From Aliamphritea hakodatensis (GTDB lineage: Bacteria; Pseudomonadota; Gammaproteobacteria; Pseudomonadales; Balneatricaceae), in NCBI RefSeq assembly GCF_024347195.1, contig NZ_AP025281.1, positions 2,356,001-2,420,000 on the forward strand: a stretch of DNA of 64,000 nucleotides, written 5' to 3'. Positions within the stretch are counted from its first letter, which is position 1, and every line of letters begins with the position of its first letter. The notes under the pieces were generated by a model that was given only the letters and a program-made list of their open reading frames with translations, had not been told where the DNA came from and ran no database searches. Of the stretch, positions 52,807-62,446 are shown one piece after another. Both the position numbers and the translations under genes were made by a program.

Positions 52807-54270
52807 TTACTCCGGTAACGGGGTATAGTTGAAGGCGCGCCATTCCAGACAGGCCTGTTTGCCGCCCAGTTCATCGATTTTCAGTTGCTGGTCATGGAAG
52901 GCCTGTTCGTTGACCGCTTCCGGGTCACAGACTTCACGGAGTTTTGCCATGCACTGAGCACGAATATCCTGATGGGCGTCGGAATCTCCCAGATCGTTCT
53001 GTTCCTGGGGGTCATCTTTCAGGTTGAACAGTTGCGGTGGGCGGCCTACATAGTGGGTGAATTTCCAGTCGCCCATACGGATCATAAAGAAGCCGGTAGT
53101 ACAGCCGCCGTCGTGGTATTCACTGAGCAGGGTACGGTCCGGCACAAAGCCGTTGGCCATGTCGATCAGTGAATGGCTGTGAGTGGCTGCATCCTGTTGT
53201 GTTTCACCCAGCACGCTGTGCAGTACCGTCCGGTGGCAGTCAATCAGTGAAACCGGTGTATCGATCCGCTGGCCGGCAGGAATGCCCGGGCCACTGATGA
53301 TCATTGGAATGCCCACGGATTCTTCGTACATGACGCTCTTGCCCCAGAGCCCGCGGTTACCCAGCATTTCACCGTGGTCGGAGGTGAAGATGATGCGGGT
53401 GGAGTCATACAGGCCGGCATCTTCGAGTGCCTTAATCAGCATGCCCACGTGGTGGTCCAGATAGGAGCACAGGCCATAATAGGCGGCCCGGCCTTTACGC
53501 AGGGATTCTTCACTGAAGTGATCGTCATAACTCCAGAAGCGGGCCATGGCAGCCACTTCCGGATGCTGAGGGCGTTCTTCCTGCGCGTAGTTCAGGGGCA
53601 TGTCCACGCTTTCCGGCGGATACATGTCATAGAATTTCTGCGGCGCGATCAGCGGATAGTGCGGGGCCACAAAAGAACTGAACAATACCCAGGGTTTTGC
53701 CAGTTCAGATGATGTCTGCTGCTGACCGGCTTCGGCGATCCAGCGACAGCTTTCGGCGGCAATTTTCGCATCATACCGGGTGTAGTCAGACTCACCGGCG
53801 CCGACATTCTGCGCCATTTCCGGGGCACCGTCGTAGCTGTAGATCTGATCTCTTAACAGGCCAATCGGCCAGCCGATATTGCGGAACACATGCATTGGCA
53901 TGATTTCTTCGCTGAAACCGTTGTTATCTTCTGCGCTGCGGTAATGCAGCTTGCCTATCGATGTGACGGTGTGGCCTTTATCCATTAACTGGTGGCCCCA
54001 GCCGGGCACTGAGCCGTCGTAAGGTTCAGCGCTGCTCCAGGTACCTATCTGGTGTACATATTGCCCGGTCGCCAGACTGGCACGGGTAGGTACACAGATA
54101 GGTGAGGGCGTATACGCCTGGGTGAAGCAGCTACCCTCACGGACCAGGCGATCAATATTGGGGGTTTTAACCAGTGGGTTGCCGTAACAGCTGAGTGACT
54201 GGCGGCTCATTTCATCGCAGATAATGAACAGCACATTGGTGGGTTTTATTGCAGGTGTGGTGTGTGTCAT
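52807..54270 (-). CDS. Sulfatase (formylglycine type I)
   Basis: This 487-residue alkaline-phosphatase-superfamily enzyme has the sulfatase motif C-x-P-x-R at Cys59 (PICVPTRASLATG), the cysteine to be turned into formylglycine, plus NVLFIICDEMSRQSLSCYGN metal-site aspartate and the TSDHGEMLGNRGLWGKS region. No signal peptide is seen, so it is probably cytoplasmic and needs a maturation enzyme encoded elsewhere. It heads the operon with tctCBA. Choline-sulfatase or another small sulfate ester hydrolase is possible. The ATG at 54270 has only a weak ribosome site. Confidence 0.88.
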   Translation of the reverse strand: MTHTTPAIKPTNVLFIICDEMSRQSLSCYGNPLVKTPNIDRLVREGSCFTQAYTPSPICVPTRASLATGQYVHQIGTWSSAEPYDGSVPGWGHQLMDKGHTVTSIGKLHYRSAEDNNGFSEEIMPMHVFRNIGWPIGLLRDQIYSYDGAPEMAQNVGAGESDYTRYDAKIAAESCRWIAEAGQQQTSSELAKPWVLFSSFVAPHYPLIAPQKFYDMYPPESVDMPLNYAQEERPQHPEVAAMARFWSYDDHFSEESLRKGRAAYYGLCSYLDHHVGMLIKALEDAGLYDSTRIIFTSDHGEMLGNRGLWGKSVMYEESVGIPMIISGPGIPAGQRIDTPVSLIDCHRTVLHSVLGETQQDAATHSHSLIDMANGFVPDRTLLSEYHDGGCTTGFFMIRMGDWKFTHYVGRPPQLFNLKDDPQEQNDLGDSDAHQDIRAQCMAKLREVCDPEAVNEQAFHDQQLKIDELGGKQACLEWRAFNYTPLPE

Positions 54271-54448
54271 AGCGTACCGGTTTATTGTTATTTTTCCCCG
54301 GTAATACGGGGTGTTTATCAGGTACAAATACGCTAACGGGGGATTGATAAATAAACCAATCGAAAAATGTTATAGATAAAGAATATCTTTCTATTGATGA
54401 TAGGAAGCGTTTAAGGATTAGTTCTTAACAACTTGATTTTAAGGAGAT

Positions 54449-55363
54449 TTAAGGTGAGCCAGGCAGGCTGAAATTTTCCGCCTGGGCGATCAGAACTTGC
54501 CGTAACAGCTGGATCTGGACCGCCATCGGCCGTTTTACCTGCGACACAATGCCGATGCTGACCTCCGCACCGGCTGCCTGCAGAGGTTCGATCCGCAGTG
54601 ATTCATGTAACTGCAACGGCAACCGCATCCGGGGCACCACGCTGATGCCCAGATTGCTCTGCACCATGTTCATCAGGGTGCTGATATGGCTGGCGGTAAA
54701 TTTTATTTGCAGGTCGATGCCATCGCGGGTGCAGAGCTTACTGACCAGCTGTCCCGGATCGCTTTCCCGGGTCAGGCCGATAAAGTCGTATTGTGCTAAC
54801 GCCTGCAGGTTGATTTCTGTCAGTGTTTCCAGTGGATGTCCGGCGGGAAACAGTACATACAGCTGGTCGGTTTGCACAGGTACGTAAAGGAAATCAGGAT
54901 GGTCCTGCCAGTAAGAGGTTATGCCCAGATGTGCTGCGCCGGAGGTGAGGTGCTCAATGACCCGGCTGTCGGTATCGTCGAGAATGGAAATACTGGTGTG
55001 GGGAAAGCGTTCCTGAAAGCCGGCCATGACCGGTGCCAGCATGGCAGCAGCAACCCCTTCCGAACAGGTGATAACGATCCGGTAGTTATCTTCCTGACAC
55101 AGTTGCTGCATATGTGCCAGGGTGTGATCCAGATCCTGTAGCAGACGTTCGGCATTGCTGAGAATTTTCAGGCCGGCTTCGGTCATATTCACCCGGCGGG
55201 AGCTGCGTTCGAATAATACCGCACCGAGCTTTTCTTCCAGTTGCTGTAACTTATAAGAAAGTGCCGGCTGGGAGAGGTTCAGCTGTTCAGCAGCCCGGGT
55301 AAAACTCAGGGTATTGGCCAGCGCGATATAGGCACGGATTTCCTGGATTGTAATATTGGTCAT
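54449..55363 (-). CDS. LysR-family transcriptional regulator
   Basis: This 304-residue LysR protein has the HTH RAAEQLNLSQPALSYKLQQLEEKLG and a normal effector domain. It lies upstream of the sulfatase on the same strand with a 178-base gap, and divergent from the aspartase gene. Both are candidate targets. The ligand is unknown. Confidence 0.92.
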   Translation of the reverse strand: MTNITIQEIRAYIALANTLSFTRAAEQLNLSQPALSYKLQQLEEKLGAVLFERSSRRVNMTEAGLKILSNAERLLQDLDHTLAHMQQLCQEDNYRIVITCSEGVAAAMLAPVMAGFQERFPHTSISILDDTDSRVIEHLTSGAAHLGITSYWQDHPDFLYVPVQTDQLYVLFPAGHPLETLTEINLQALAQYDFIGLTRESDPGQLVSKLCTRDGIDLQIKFTASHISTLMNMVQSNLGISVVPRMRLPLQLHESLRIEPLQAAGAEVSIGIVSQVKRPMAVQIQLLRQVLIAQAENFSLPGSP

Positions 55364-55464
55364 AGCGGTTTCGGGCCTTTCTCGCGGGATATGCGGGGCA
55401 AAGTAACCTGCCCGGGGGAATATGGCAATTACTGGATCATAATTTCTGATGCAGCGACAAGCTA

Positions 55465-55470
55465 TATAAT
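55465..55470 (+). promoter_or_regulatory. -10 hexamer candidate for the aspartase gene
   Basis: A TATAAT hexamer lies 78 bases upstream of the aspartase start in an AT-rich stretch. The -35 region is not clear. It may be the start of the aspA-aldehyde dehydrogenase transcript. Confidence 0.4.
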
Positions 55471-55547
55471 ATTTTACAAATCCAGTGGGTATTTTTAGTC
55501 TGAATCGACGGGGTTGTCCGTTTAATCAAACTAATCGTACCTGAAAA

Positions 55548-57392
55548 ATGAATGCCAATAATAAGAAGCTGATCAAATCTGTTCTGTGTGGTGATGCTCT
55601 TGAAGCGTCCGAATTCTCTGAGTTAACTAAATTTTCAACCCTTCAGTCATTCGCCGCAGGGGAAGCGTTTACCCTTGCCGACAGCGATGAACTGGGGATT
55701 CTTCTCAGCGGTGACGCCGAGATTACCCAGCAGGGGCTTACTGTTCAGTTGTCTGCCCAGGTGAATATTAACAGCCTGAACCCGACCGATGATTCAGTTC
55801 AGGGCTGTGCGACATCTGCGGCGGTGGTGCTGCGTTTGCAGCGGGAGGCTCTAAGCACCTGGCTGGATCACTCGCCGCAAACTGCTGCGGTGGCCGTGCG
55901 GTTGCTGCGGCTGGACCGCCAGCGCAGTGCGGTTCAGGCGGTGGCCCGTGATGCTCAGGCTGAGCAGGCTACGCAAACCCGGCTGGAAAAAGACCTGCTG
56001 GGTGAGCGGCAGGTGCCTGCGGATGCTCTGTACGGGGTGCAGACCCTGCGCGCCGCTGAAAACTTTGCCATTACCGGCATTAAACTGATGCACTTTCCCA
56101 AGCTGGTTACCGCGCTGGCGATGGTTAAGAAAGCCGCTGCCCGGGCCAATAACAAGCTGGGGCTACTGGATAATGATGTAGCCGCAGCGATCAGCAGCGC
56201 CTGTGATGAAATCATTGCCGGCCAGTGGCATGAACACTTTGTTGTTGATGTGATCCAGGGCGGGGCCGGTACCTCTACCAATATGAATGCCAACGAGGTG
56301 ATTGCTAACCGTGGTCTGGAGATCATGGGGCATAATCGGGGCGAGTATCAGTATCTGCACCCGAACAATCACGTCAATCTTTCCCAGTCCACCAATGATG
56401 CTTACCCCACCGCTATCCGTCTGGGCATCTTGTTAAGCCATCAGGAATATGTGTCGGCGCTGGGCAATCTGTCCTACCAGCTGAAGCAGAAAGCCGTTGA
56501 GTTTTCCGATGTGGTTAAGATGGGCCGTACCCAGTTACAGGATGCGGTGCCGATTACCCTGGGTCAGGAATTTGATGCCTGGTTCTCAACCGTGAAAGAA
56601 GACATAGAAGAAGCCAAGGATGTGGTGGAATTCTTCCGTGAAATTAATATGGGTGCCACGGCAATCGGTACCGGCATTAATTCTGATCCTGAATATTCCA
56701 GCCTGGTAATTGAAGAGCTTTCACAGATTTCCGGTAAGGAGCTGGTACGGGCCCGAAACCTGATCGAAGCTACCTCGGATATGGGCGCATTTGTAACCTT
56801 CTCCAGTGTGTTGAAACGTAATGCTGTGAAGCTATCTAAAATGTGTAATGACCTGCGTTTATTATCCAGCGGGCCGCGGGCCGGTTTGCAGGAAATTAAT
56901 TTACCGCCGATGCAGCCGGGCAGCTCCATTATGCCGGGCAAGGTAAATCCGGTAATTCCGGAGATGGTAAATCAGGTGGCGTTTCAGGTTATCGGTAACG
57001 ACATCACGGTCACCATGGCCGCAGAAGCCGGGCAGTTACAGCTGAATGTTATGGAGCCGGTGATTGCTTTTAATGTCTTGCAGTCGCTGCGGTTGCAGGT
57101 GCGGGCGATTAACACCCTGGCAGAAAAATGTATTCAGGGTATTACGGCTAACGAGCAGCATTGTCTGGATGTGGTGAATAACAGCATTGGCATCATCACC
57201 GCGCTGAACCCTTTTATCGGCTATGAAAATGCCACCCGGATCGCCAAAACAGCGATTGAGAATAACAGCAGTGTACGTGAACTGGTTCTGCAGGAAGGGC
57301 TGCTTTCCATTGAAGAACTTGACGACGTGCTCAGCGTAGAAAACATGACTGCACCGCGCCGAATGCGCAAAGCTGCAGCGAGTGCAATTTAA
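55548..57392 (+). CDS. aspA: Aspartate ammonia-lyase with N-terminal cNMP-binding-like domain
   Basis: This 614-residue protein has a normal aspartase core (about 145-614) that interconverts aspartate with fumarate and ammonia: EKDLLGERQVPADALYGVQTLRA, GGAGTSTNMNANEV, LSQSTNDAYPTA, and the signature loop GSSIMPGKVNPVIPEMV. The first 140 residues are extra. Their pattern, with FAAGEAF, a hydrophobic ILLSGDAEI, a late VVLRLQREALSTWLDHSP, resembles a cyclic-nucleotide-binding barrel without its phosphate cassette. No stop interrupts the extension, but the ribosome site is poor. It is followed 14 bases later by an aldehyde dehydrogenase. Confidence 0.9.
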   Translation: MNANNKKLIKSVLCGDALEASEFSELTKFSTLQSFAAGEAFTLADSDELGILLSGDAEITQQGLTVQLSAQVNINSLNPTDDSVQGCATSAAVVLRLQREALSTWLDHSPQTAAVAVRLLRLDRQRSAVQAVARDAQAEQATQTRLEKDLLGERQVPADALYGVQTLRAAENFAITGIKLMHFPKLVTALAMVKKAAARANNKLGLLDNDVAAAISSACDEIIAGQWHEHFVVDVIQGGAGTSTNMNANEVIANRGLEIMGHNRGEYQYLHPNNHVNLSQSTNDAYPTAIRLGILLSHQEYVSALGNLSYQLKQKAVEFSDVVKMGRTQLQDAVPITLGQEFDAWFSTVKEDIEEAKDVVEFFREINMGATAIGTGINSDPEYSSLVIEELSQISGKELVRARNLIEATSDMGAFVTFSSVLKRNAVKLSKMCNDLRLLSSGPRAGLQEINLPPMQPGSSIMPGKVNPVIPEMVNQVAFQVIGNDITVTMAAEAGQLQLNVMEPVIAFNVLQSLRLQVRAINTLAEKCIQGITANEQHCLDVVNNSIGIITALNPFIGYENATRIAKTAIENNSSVRELVLQEGLLSIEELDDVLSVENMTAPRRMRKAAASAI

Positions 57393-57406
57393 GGAGTATA
57401 AAAATA

Positions 57407-58891
57407 ATGAGCGTACAGAATAAAGATTACTGGCTGAGCCTGAAGGCTTCCATCACGTTACAGGACAAAGCGTTTATCGACGGCCAGTTTGTGGCAGCCA
57501 GCGATGGCGGCACCTACGAAGCCATCAACCCGGCGACCGGCGAAGTGCTGGTCAATGCGGCGGCCTGTACCGGTCAGGACGTGGATGCGGCTGTGGCTGC
57601 TGCCCGCCGTACTTTCGACAGCGGTATCTGGGCGGATCAGGCACCGGCTGCCCGTAAGGCGGTACTTAAACGTCTGGCGGCCCTGATCATGGAAAACCAT
57701 GAAGAAATGGCGCTGCTGGAAAGCCTGAACGTCGGCAAACCGGTACAGGATGCTATGAACATCGACATTCCGGGTTCTGCCGGCTGTTTTGAATGGTACG
57801 CCGAAGCAATCGATAAACTGTACGGCGAAGTCGCGCCGACCGACGGTAACAATGTTGCCACCATTACCCGTGAGCCAATCGGTGTGGTTGCAGCGGTGGT
57901 ACCGTGGAACTTCCCGCTGGACATTGCTGCCTGGAAACTGGCCCCGGCGCTGATTGCTGGTAACTCGGTAGTTCTTAAGCCTGCGGAGCAGTCGACCCTG
58001 ACCGCACTGCGTCTGGCTGAGCTGGCGAAAGAAGCGGGCATTCCGGACGGTGTGCTGAACGTGGTGACCGGCCATGGCCATGTAGTGGGTAAAGCACTGG
58101 GTCTGCATATGGATGTGGACTGCCTGGCATTCACCGGTTCAACGGCGGTTGGCAAGCTGTTCATGGGGTATTCCGCGGAATCAAATCTGAAAGCGGTCTG
58201 GCCGGAAACCGGCGGTAAGAGTCCGAACCTGATCTTTGCTGACTGTGATCTGGACGCGGCTGTTGAGCACGCTGCAATGGGCATTTTCTTCAATCAGGGC
58301 GAAGTCTGCTCGGCTAACTCCCGTATTCTGATTGAAGCCAGCGTTAAAGACGCATTCGTTGAAAAATTTGTGGCGAAAGCTGTTTCGATGAAGGTAGGTG
58401 ACCCGCTGGATGCTGATACTCAGGTGGGTGCACTGATCGACCAGCAACACGCCTGCAACGTTCGCGAGTTTATTAAACAGGCACAAGCTGAAGGCGCGCA
58501 AATGCTGACCGGCGGTGTGGGTGATGAGGCTACTGCTGTGGTTGCACCGACCATTTTTGACGGGGTAAATCAGGATATGCAGATCGCCCGTGATGAAGTG
58601 TTCGGCCCGGTTGCCGCACTGATGACCTTCGACAGTGAAGAAGAGGCGGTGCGTATTGCCAATGATTCCCTGTACGGACTGGCGGCATCCCTATGGACCA
58701 CTAACCTGAACCGTGCACACCGTGTTGCTAAGAAACTGCGGGCCGGTACGGTTTCAGTGAATACCATGGATGCGCTGGATTTCAGTACGCCATTTGGCGG
58801 TTACAAGCAGTCCGGTTTCGGCCGTGATCTGTCTCTGCATGCGCTGGACAAGTTCACGCAGCTGAAGACTACCTGGATCAAGCTGGGCTGA
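57407..58891 (+). CDS. Aldehyde dehydrogenase, PuuC-like
   Basis: This 494-residue NAD(P)-dependent enzyme has the ALDH core: PWNFPLDIAAWKLAPALIAGN, the catalytic Glu in WPETGGKSPNLIF, the catalytic Cys in NQGEVCSANSRIL and the tail FGGYKQSGFGRDLSLHALDKFTQ. The pattern is closest to gamma-glutamyl-aminobutyraldehyde dehydrogenase PuuC. It follows the aspartase gene by 14 bases and is followed by a terminator, so the pair is an operon. Linking an aldehyde to aspartate metabolism is inference. Confidence 0.9.
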   Translation: MSVQNKDYWLSLKASITLQDKAFIDGQFVAASDGGTYEAINPATGEVLVNAAACTGQDVDAAVAAARRTFDSGIWADQAPAARKAVLKRLAALIMENHEEMALLESLNVGKPVQDAMNIDIPGSAGCFEWYAEAIDKLYGEVAPTDGNNVATITREPIGVVAAVVPWNFPLDIAAWKLAPALIAGNSVVLKPAEQSTLTALRLAELAKEAGIPDGVLNVVTGHGHVVGKALGLHMDVDCLAFTGSTAVGKLFMGYSAESNLKAVWPETGGKSPNLIFADCDLDAAVEHAAMGIFFNQGEVCSANSRILIEASVKDAFVEKFVAKAVSMKVGDPLDADTQVGALIDQQHACNVREFIKQAQAEGAQMLTGGVGDEATAVVAPTIFDGVNQDMQIARDEVFGPVAALMTFDSEEEAVRIANDSLYGLAASLWTTNLNRAHRVAKKLRAGTVSVNTMDALDFSTPFGGYKQSGFGRDLSLHALDKFTQLKTTWIKLG

Positions 58892-58910
58892 TAGCTGTAA
58901 AGGGGGACAC

Positions 58911-58938
58911 AACGCCGGGGTTTTCTCCGGCGTTTTTA
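58911..58938 (+). terminator. Terminator of the aspartase operon
   Basis: AACGCCGG (58911-58918) pairs perfectly with CCGGCGTT (58927-58934), followed by TTTATA. The loop is eight bases. Confidence 0.88.
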
Positions 58939-58989
58939 TATGCTCTGAAACGGGTTTTATCAGGCGGTTTTGTGACCGGCATCAACCGG

Positions 58990-59955
58990 CTATTCAGAAC
59001 AGGCTGGCTGTTGCTGACGGACCGGGCGAATCCGTGGTAACAGGTTATTGGCTAACAGTGCGCTGACGACCAGCAGCATGCCGTAGAGCTCCATCGGGTC
59101 GATGACCTTGCCCTGCAGGAAGGCAATGATGAAGGCGGATACCGGAATCATATTCATGAACAGCAGGGCATTAATCGCCCCGACCCGGGCGACCCCGCTG
59201 GCCCAGCATGAAACCGCCAGTACACCGGCTGCCAAAATCAGGTAACTGATCTCAAAGCTGACCATACGGATATCGCTGAGTGCCGGTAAATAGGCGGCCC
59301 CGCGCCAGCCGGCGATCAGATTTACCGCCACTATGGTAATCAGGCCGGCACAGCAGGACATCGCTGTATAACGGCTGGCATTCCAGCCGGGGACCTGGGT
59401 GATGCCCATGGAAAAAATGACCCAGCAGGTGACGCCGAGAATGATCATCAGATCACCCTTGATGGCGCTGAGCTGCAACAGGTTGTCGATGTCGCCCCGG
59501 GAAATGACCAGCATGACCCCGGCAATGGCAACCAGTGCGCAGGCAAGGGTAGCCGGGTCCGGCCGTTTGCCATGGATAACCCAGGTAATCAGGGCACTGA
59601 TCAGGGGCATTAATGAGGCGATAACTGCGCCATGTTCTGCCGGCGCGTATTCAAGGCCATGAAATAACAGGACGGAAAAGCCGCAGAAGCCGCATGAGCC
59701 ATACAGCCAGACTTTGACGAACTGACCGTCAAAACCAAAACCGCTGCGGCCCTGTTTCAGCCACAGCAGCAGGCAAAAGAACAGTGCCCCGAAGCCATAG
59801 CGGACCGTTGTGAGCGTGTAGGCATCCAGGTACTGAAGCGCGGTTTGTGAAACCCCGTACATACCGCCCCAGGCGACAGCGGCGATGAGCAGGTTGGTGC
59901 TGCCCAGCAGTGAACCGGAGGCATCTGCGGGGGAAGTATGTGCCTGTGAAGTCAT
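58990..59955 (-). CDS. DMT-superfamily (EamA) permease
   Basis: This 321-residue inner-membrane permease has ten helices in two EamA repeats, the first opening with LLIAAVAWGGMYGVSQTALQYL. It is divergent from a LysR gene at 60158, 202 bases away, and may be that regulator's target. The cargo is unknown. The ribosome site before the ATG at 59955 is weak. Confidence 0.88.
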   Translation of the reverse strand: MTSQAHTSPADASGSLLGSTNLLIAAVAWGGMYGVSQTALQYLDAYTLTTVRYGFGALFFCLLLWLKQGRSGFGFDGQFVKVWLYGSCGFCGFSVLLFHGLEYAPAEHGAVIASLMPLISALITWVIHGKRPDPATLACALVAIAGVMLVISRGDIDNLLQLSAIKGDLMIILGVTCWVIFSMGITQVPGWNASRYTAMSCCAGLITIVAVNLIAGWRGAAYLPALSDIRMVSFEISYLILAAGVLAVSCWASGVARVGAINALLFMNMIPVSAFIIAFLQGKVIDPMELYGMLLVVSALLANNLLPRIRPVRQQQPACSE

Positions 59956-60157
59956 AGTGAAACAACCTTAATAGGACTGGCAGGAAAAGGAATAACGGGA
60001 TTGTAGGGCCTGCTTGCGGGGCAGATAAGCACAGGGTCTGAAACAAGATCAACGAAAAATTTGAAGATGTCGTTAAGGCACACCCAGAGCAGACATTTCT
60101 GAACAGTTTGTCTCTGTTATCCGGTGCAAAAAGGCCAGCGACACGGGAGTAATACAC

Positions 60158-61105
60158 ATGGTGGTTTCGGTAAAACCTGAGTACCTCCGGGTGCTGATTG
60201 CGGTGGAGAGTAACGGCAGTCTGTCTGCTGCGGCGGCGGAGCTGGGTATCACGGTTTCCAGCGTCAGTTATGCAGTCCGTCAGCTTGAAGAGCAGTTGGG
60301 GCAGGCACTGTTAAATCGTGACAGTTACCGGGTCTGCCTGACCCCGGCCGGGGTTACCGCCCGAGATTACGCCGAACAGATACTCAACCTGCACCAGAGT
60401 CTTGAAGCCCATGTACGACAGGTGGGCGAAGGCTGGGAGCCGGAGCTGCGAATTGCCTTTACCAACATGATGTGCGGCGAGGTGCTTTACCAGTGGCTCA
60501 GCGAGTTTTATCAGCTGAACAGCCGCACCCGCATCAGAGTAGTCCGGGAGGTGTATCAGGGGACCTGGGATGCCCTGTATGACCAGCGGGTCGATCTGGT
60601 GATCGGCGCCGTCGGCCAGCCGCCCCATGAAGTGGATATTGAATATTTACCGGCCGGCCGCCAGTCACTGATGCTGGTAATGGCACCGGATCATCAGTTG
60701 GCAACGGATAACCGGCCGCTGAGCATGGGTGAACTGAGCCGTTACCGGCTGGTGGATGCGGGTGACAGCAGCCGTCTGATCCGGCCGGGTAAAGGGCAGC
60801 AGCAATTGTGTGAAGACGTACTGATCGTACCGGATCTGTTTGCCCAGCGTGAAGCCATTTTAAGCGGCATTGGCGTGGGTTTTATGCCGGCACATCTCAT
60901 CAGTGACTTACTGGCCAGCGGGGCACTGTTAAGCCGTGAGATAGTGAATTACGACTGCAGCAGTGAGCTGTTTGTGGCATGGCGCAAGTCATCCCGCGGG
61001 CAGGCACTTAACTGGTTCCGGGAACGGCTGCAGGCAAGGGAAATGCGGGCACGTTTTTTAAAACCGATTTTAACTAATCGTCAGGAAGAGGGTGAGGAAA
61101 GATGA
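60158..61105 (+). CDS. LysR-family transcriptional regulator overlapping the HisD-like gene
   Basis: This 315-residue regulator has the LysR HTH (GSLSAAAAELGITVSSVSYAVRQLEEQLG) and an effector domain. Its last codons overlap the dehydrogenase gene by four bases (ATGA), so the two are translationally coupled. Such coupling is unusual for a LysR gene, which is more often divergent from its target. The divergent DMT permease is another candidate target. Confidence 0.92.
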   Translation: MVVSVKPEYLRVLIAVESNGSLSAAAAELGITVSSVSYAVRQLEEQLGQALLNRDSYRVCLTPAGVTARDYAEQILNLHQSLEAHVRQVGEGWEPELRIAFTNMMCGEVLYQWLSEFYQLNSRTRIRVVREVYQGTWDALYDQRVDLVIGAVGQPPHEVDIEYLPAGRQSLMLVMAPDHQLATDNRPLSMGELSRYRLVDAGDSSRLIRPGKGQQQLCEDVLIVPDLFAQREAILSGIGVGFMPAHLISDLLASGALLSREIVNYDCSSELFVAWRKSSRGQALNWFRERLQAREMRARFLKPILTNRQEEGEER

Positions 61106-62445
61106 CTGACAAGCGAACAATCAGTGTCTGGGAGCTGAACGGGCTCAGCGGACAGGAAAGAGAACAGCTGTTACAGCGCACCGAATCAGATATGTCGGAC
61201 TACCTGCTGCAGGTCAGCCCGATCATTGAAGATGTCCGTCAGCGGGGAGATGTGGCCCTGGCTGAATACGGCCGCCGTTTTGATGGCGCTGACATCAGTG
61301 AAGCGGATCTGCGGGTAACGCCGGAAGAGTTTCAGGCGGCAGCGGCAAAGGTTGATGCTGAAACCCGCGAAGCCATTGAATACGCCGCAGACAATATCCG
61401 CCGTTATCACGAAGCACAGAAACCCGGTGAAATGACCATGCAGGAAGTGCGCCGGGGCAGTTTTGTTGGCGAACGTTTTCTGCCGATTCCTTCGGTGGCC
61501 TGTTATGTGCCCCGGGGTAAGGGGTCATTCCCTTCGGTGTTGCTGATGAATGCCATTCCGGCAGTGGTTGCCGGTGTTAAACAGGTGGTTGTCATCACAC
61601 CGCCGGGAGCAGACGGCAGTGTGGACGCCGCCACGCTGGTAGCTATACAGCTGATCGCTGATACCCAGGGCTGCCAGATTCAGGTGTTTAAATGCGGCGG
61701 TGCACAGGCGGTTGCAGCGGTTGCCTATGGTACGGCCACCGTACCCCGGTGCAGCAAGATTGTCGGCCCGGGCTCACCCTGGATGGTGGCCGCCAAGCAA
61801 CTGCTAAGCAGCCGGATTGATCCGGGTATTCCCGCCGGACCTTCAGAATCCATTGTGTTTGCAGATGAAACGGTGGACGGTGGCCTGGCGGCGCTGGATC
61901 TGCTGATTGAAGCGGAGCACGGGCCGGATTCTTCTGCGTTTCTGGTTACCACGTCAAGGCAGGTCGCGGAACAGGCCATTGCCGCCATGCCGGACCACTG
62001 GGCTGCGATGTCGGAACTGCGGGTAGAGTATTCTGCCACCGTTATCTGTGGGCCGATGGGCGGTATTGTCATTGCCGAAGACCGTCAGCAGGCGTTTGAT
62101 TTCATCAATGATTATGCGCCGGAGCATTTACAGATCCTCAGCACCGATGCCTGGCAGTATCTGGGAGACATCGAAAATGCCGGTGAAGTACTTCTGGGCC
62201 AGCACTCACCGAGTACGCTGGGGAATTTTGTACTTGGCTGCAATGCGGTGTTACCGACCTCCGGTAAGGCTGCTACGGTGTCACCGTTATCTGTGATGGA
62301 CTTTATGAAGTTCATGTCCGTGGCTTATGTGACTGAGTCCGGTTACCCGGAAATGGCGAAGCAGGCTGAACGGCTGGCGACCTACGAAGGCTTTGACGGC
62401 CATGCCCGGGCGGTATCCGCCGTGCGTAAACCTTATCTGCGCTGA
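61102..62445 (+). CDS. Histidinol-dehydrogenase-family enzyme (HpsN-like, not biosynthetic)
   Basis: This 447-residue NAD-dependent enzyme has the HisD core: VACYVPRGKGSFPSVLLMNAIPA, KIVGPGSPWMVAAKQLL, AGPSESIVFADE, the zinc region LLIEAEHGPDSSAFLV (Glu where biosynthetic HisD has Gln) and GNFVLGCNAVLPTSGKA. No his genes are near. The Glu and the context resemble the catabolic branch, such as sulfopropanediol 3-dehydrogenase HpsN, which oxidises a secondary diol to the acid. The start overlaps the LysR stop by four bases. It converges with another LysR gene one base away. Confidence 0.87.
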   Translation: MTDKRTISVWELNGLSGQEREQLLQRTESDMSDYLLQVSPIIEDVRQRGDVALAEYGRRFDGADISEADLRVTPEEFQAAAAKVDAETREAIEYAADNIRRYHEAQKPGEMTMQEVRRGSFVGERFLPIPSVACYVPRGKGSFPSVLLMNAIPAVVAGVKQVVVITPPGADGSVDAATLVAIQLIADTQGCQIQVFKCGGAQAVAAVAYGTATVPRCSKIVGPGSPWMVAAKQLLSSRIDPGIPAGPSESIVFADETVDGGLAALDLLIEAEHGPDSSAFLVTTSRQVAEQAIAAMPDHWAAMSELRVEYSATVICGPMGGIVIAEDRQQAFDFINDYAPEHLQILSTDAWQYLGDIENAGEVLLGQHSPSTLGNFVLGCNAVLPTSGKAATVSPLSVMDFMKFMSVAYVTESGYPEMAKQAERLATYEGFDGHARAVSAVRKPYLR

Positions 62446-62446
62446 G

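Noticed and set aside
61102..62445. Histidine biosynthesis operon around the HisD-family gene
   Set aside because: No other his gene is present, the neighbours are regulators and a permease, and the zinc motif differs from biosynthetic HisD.
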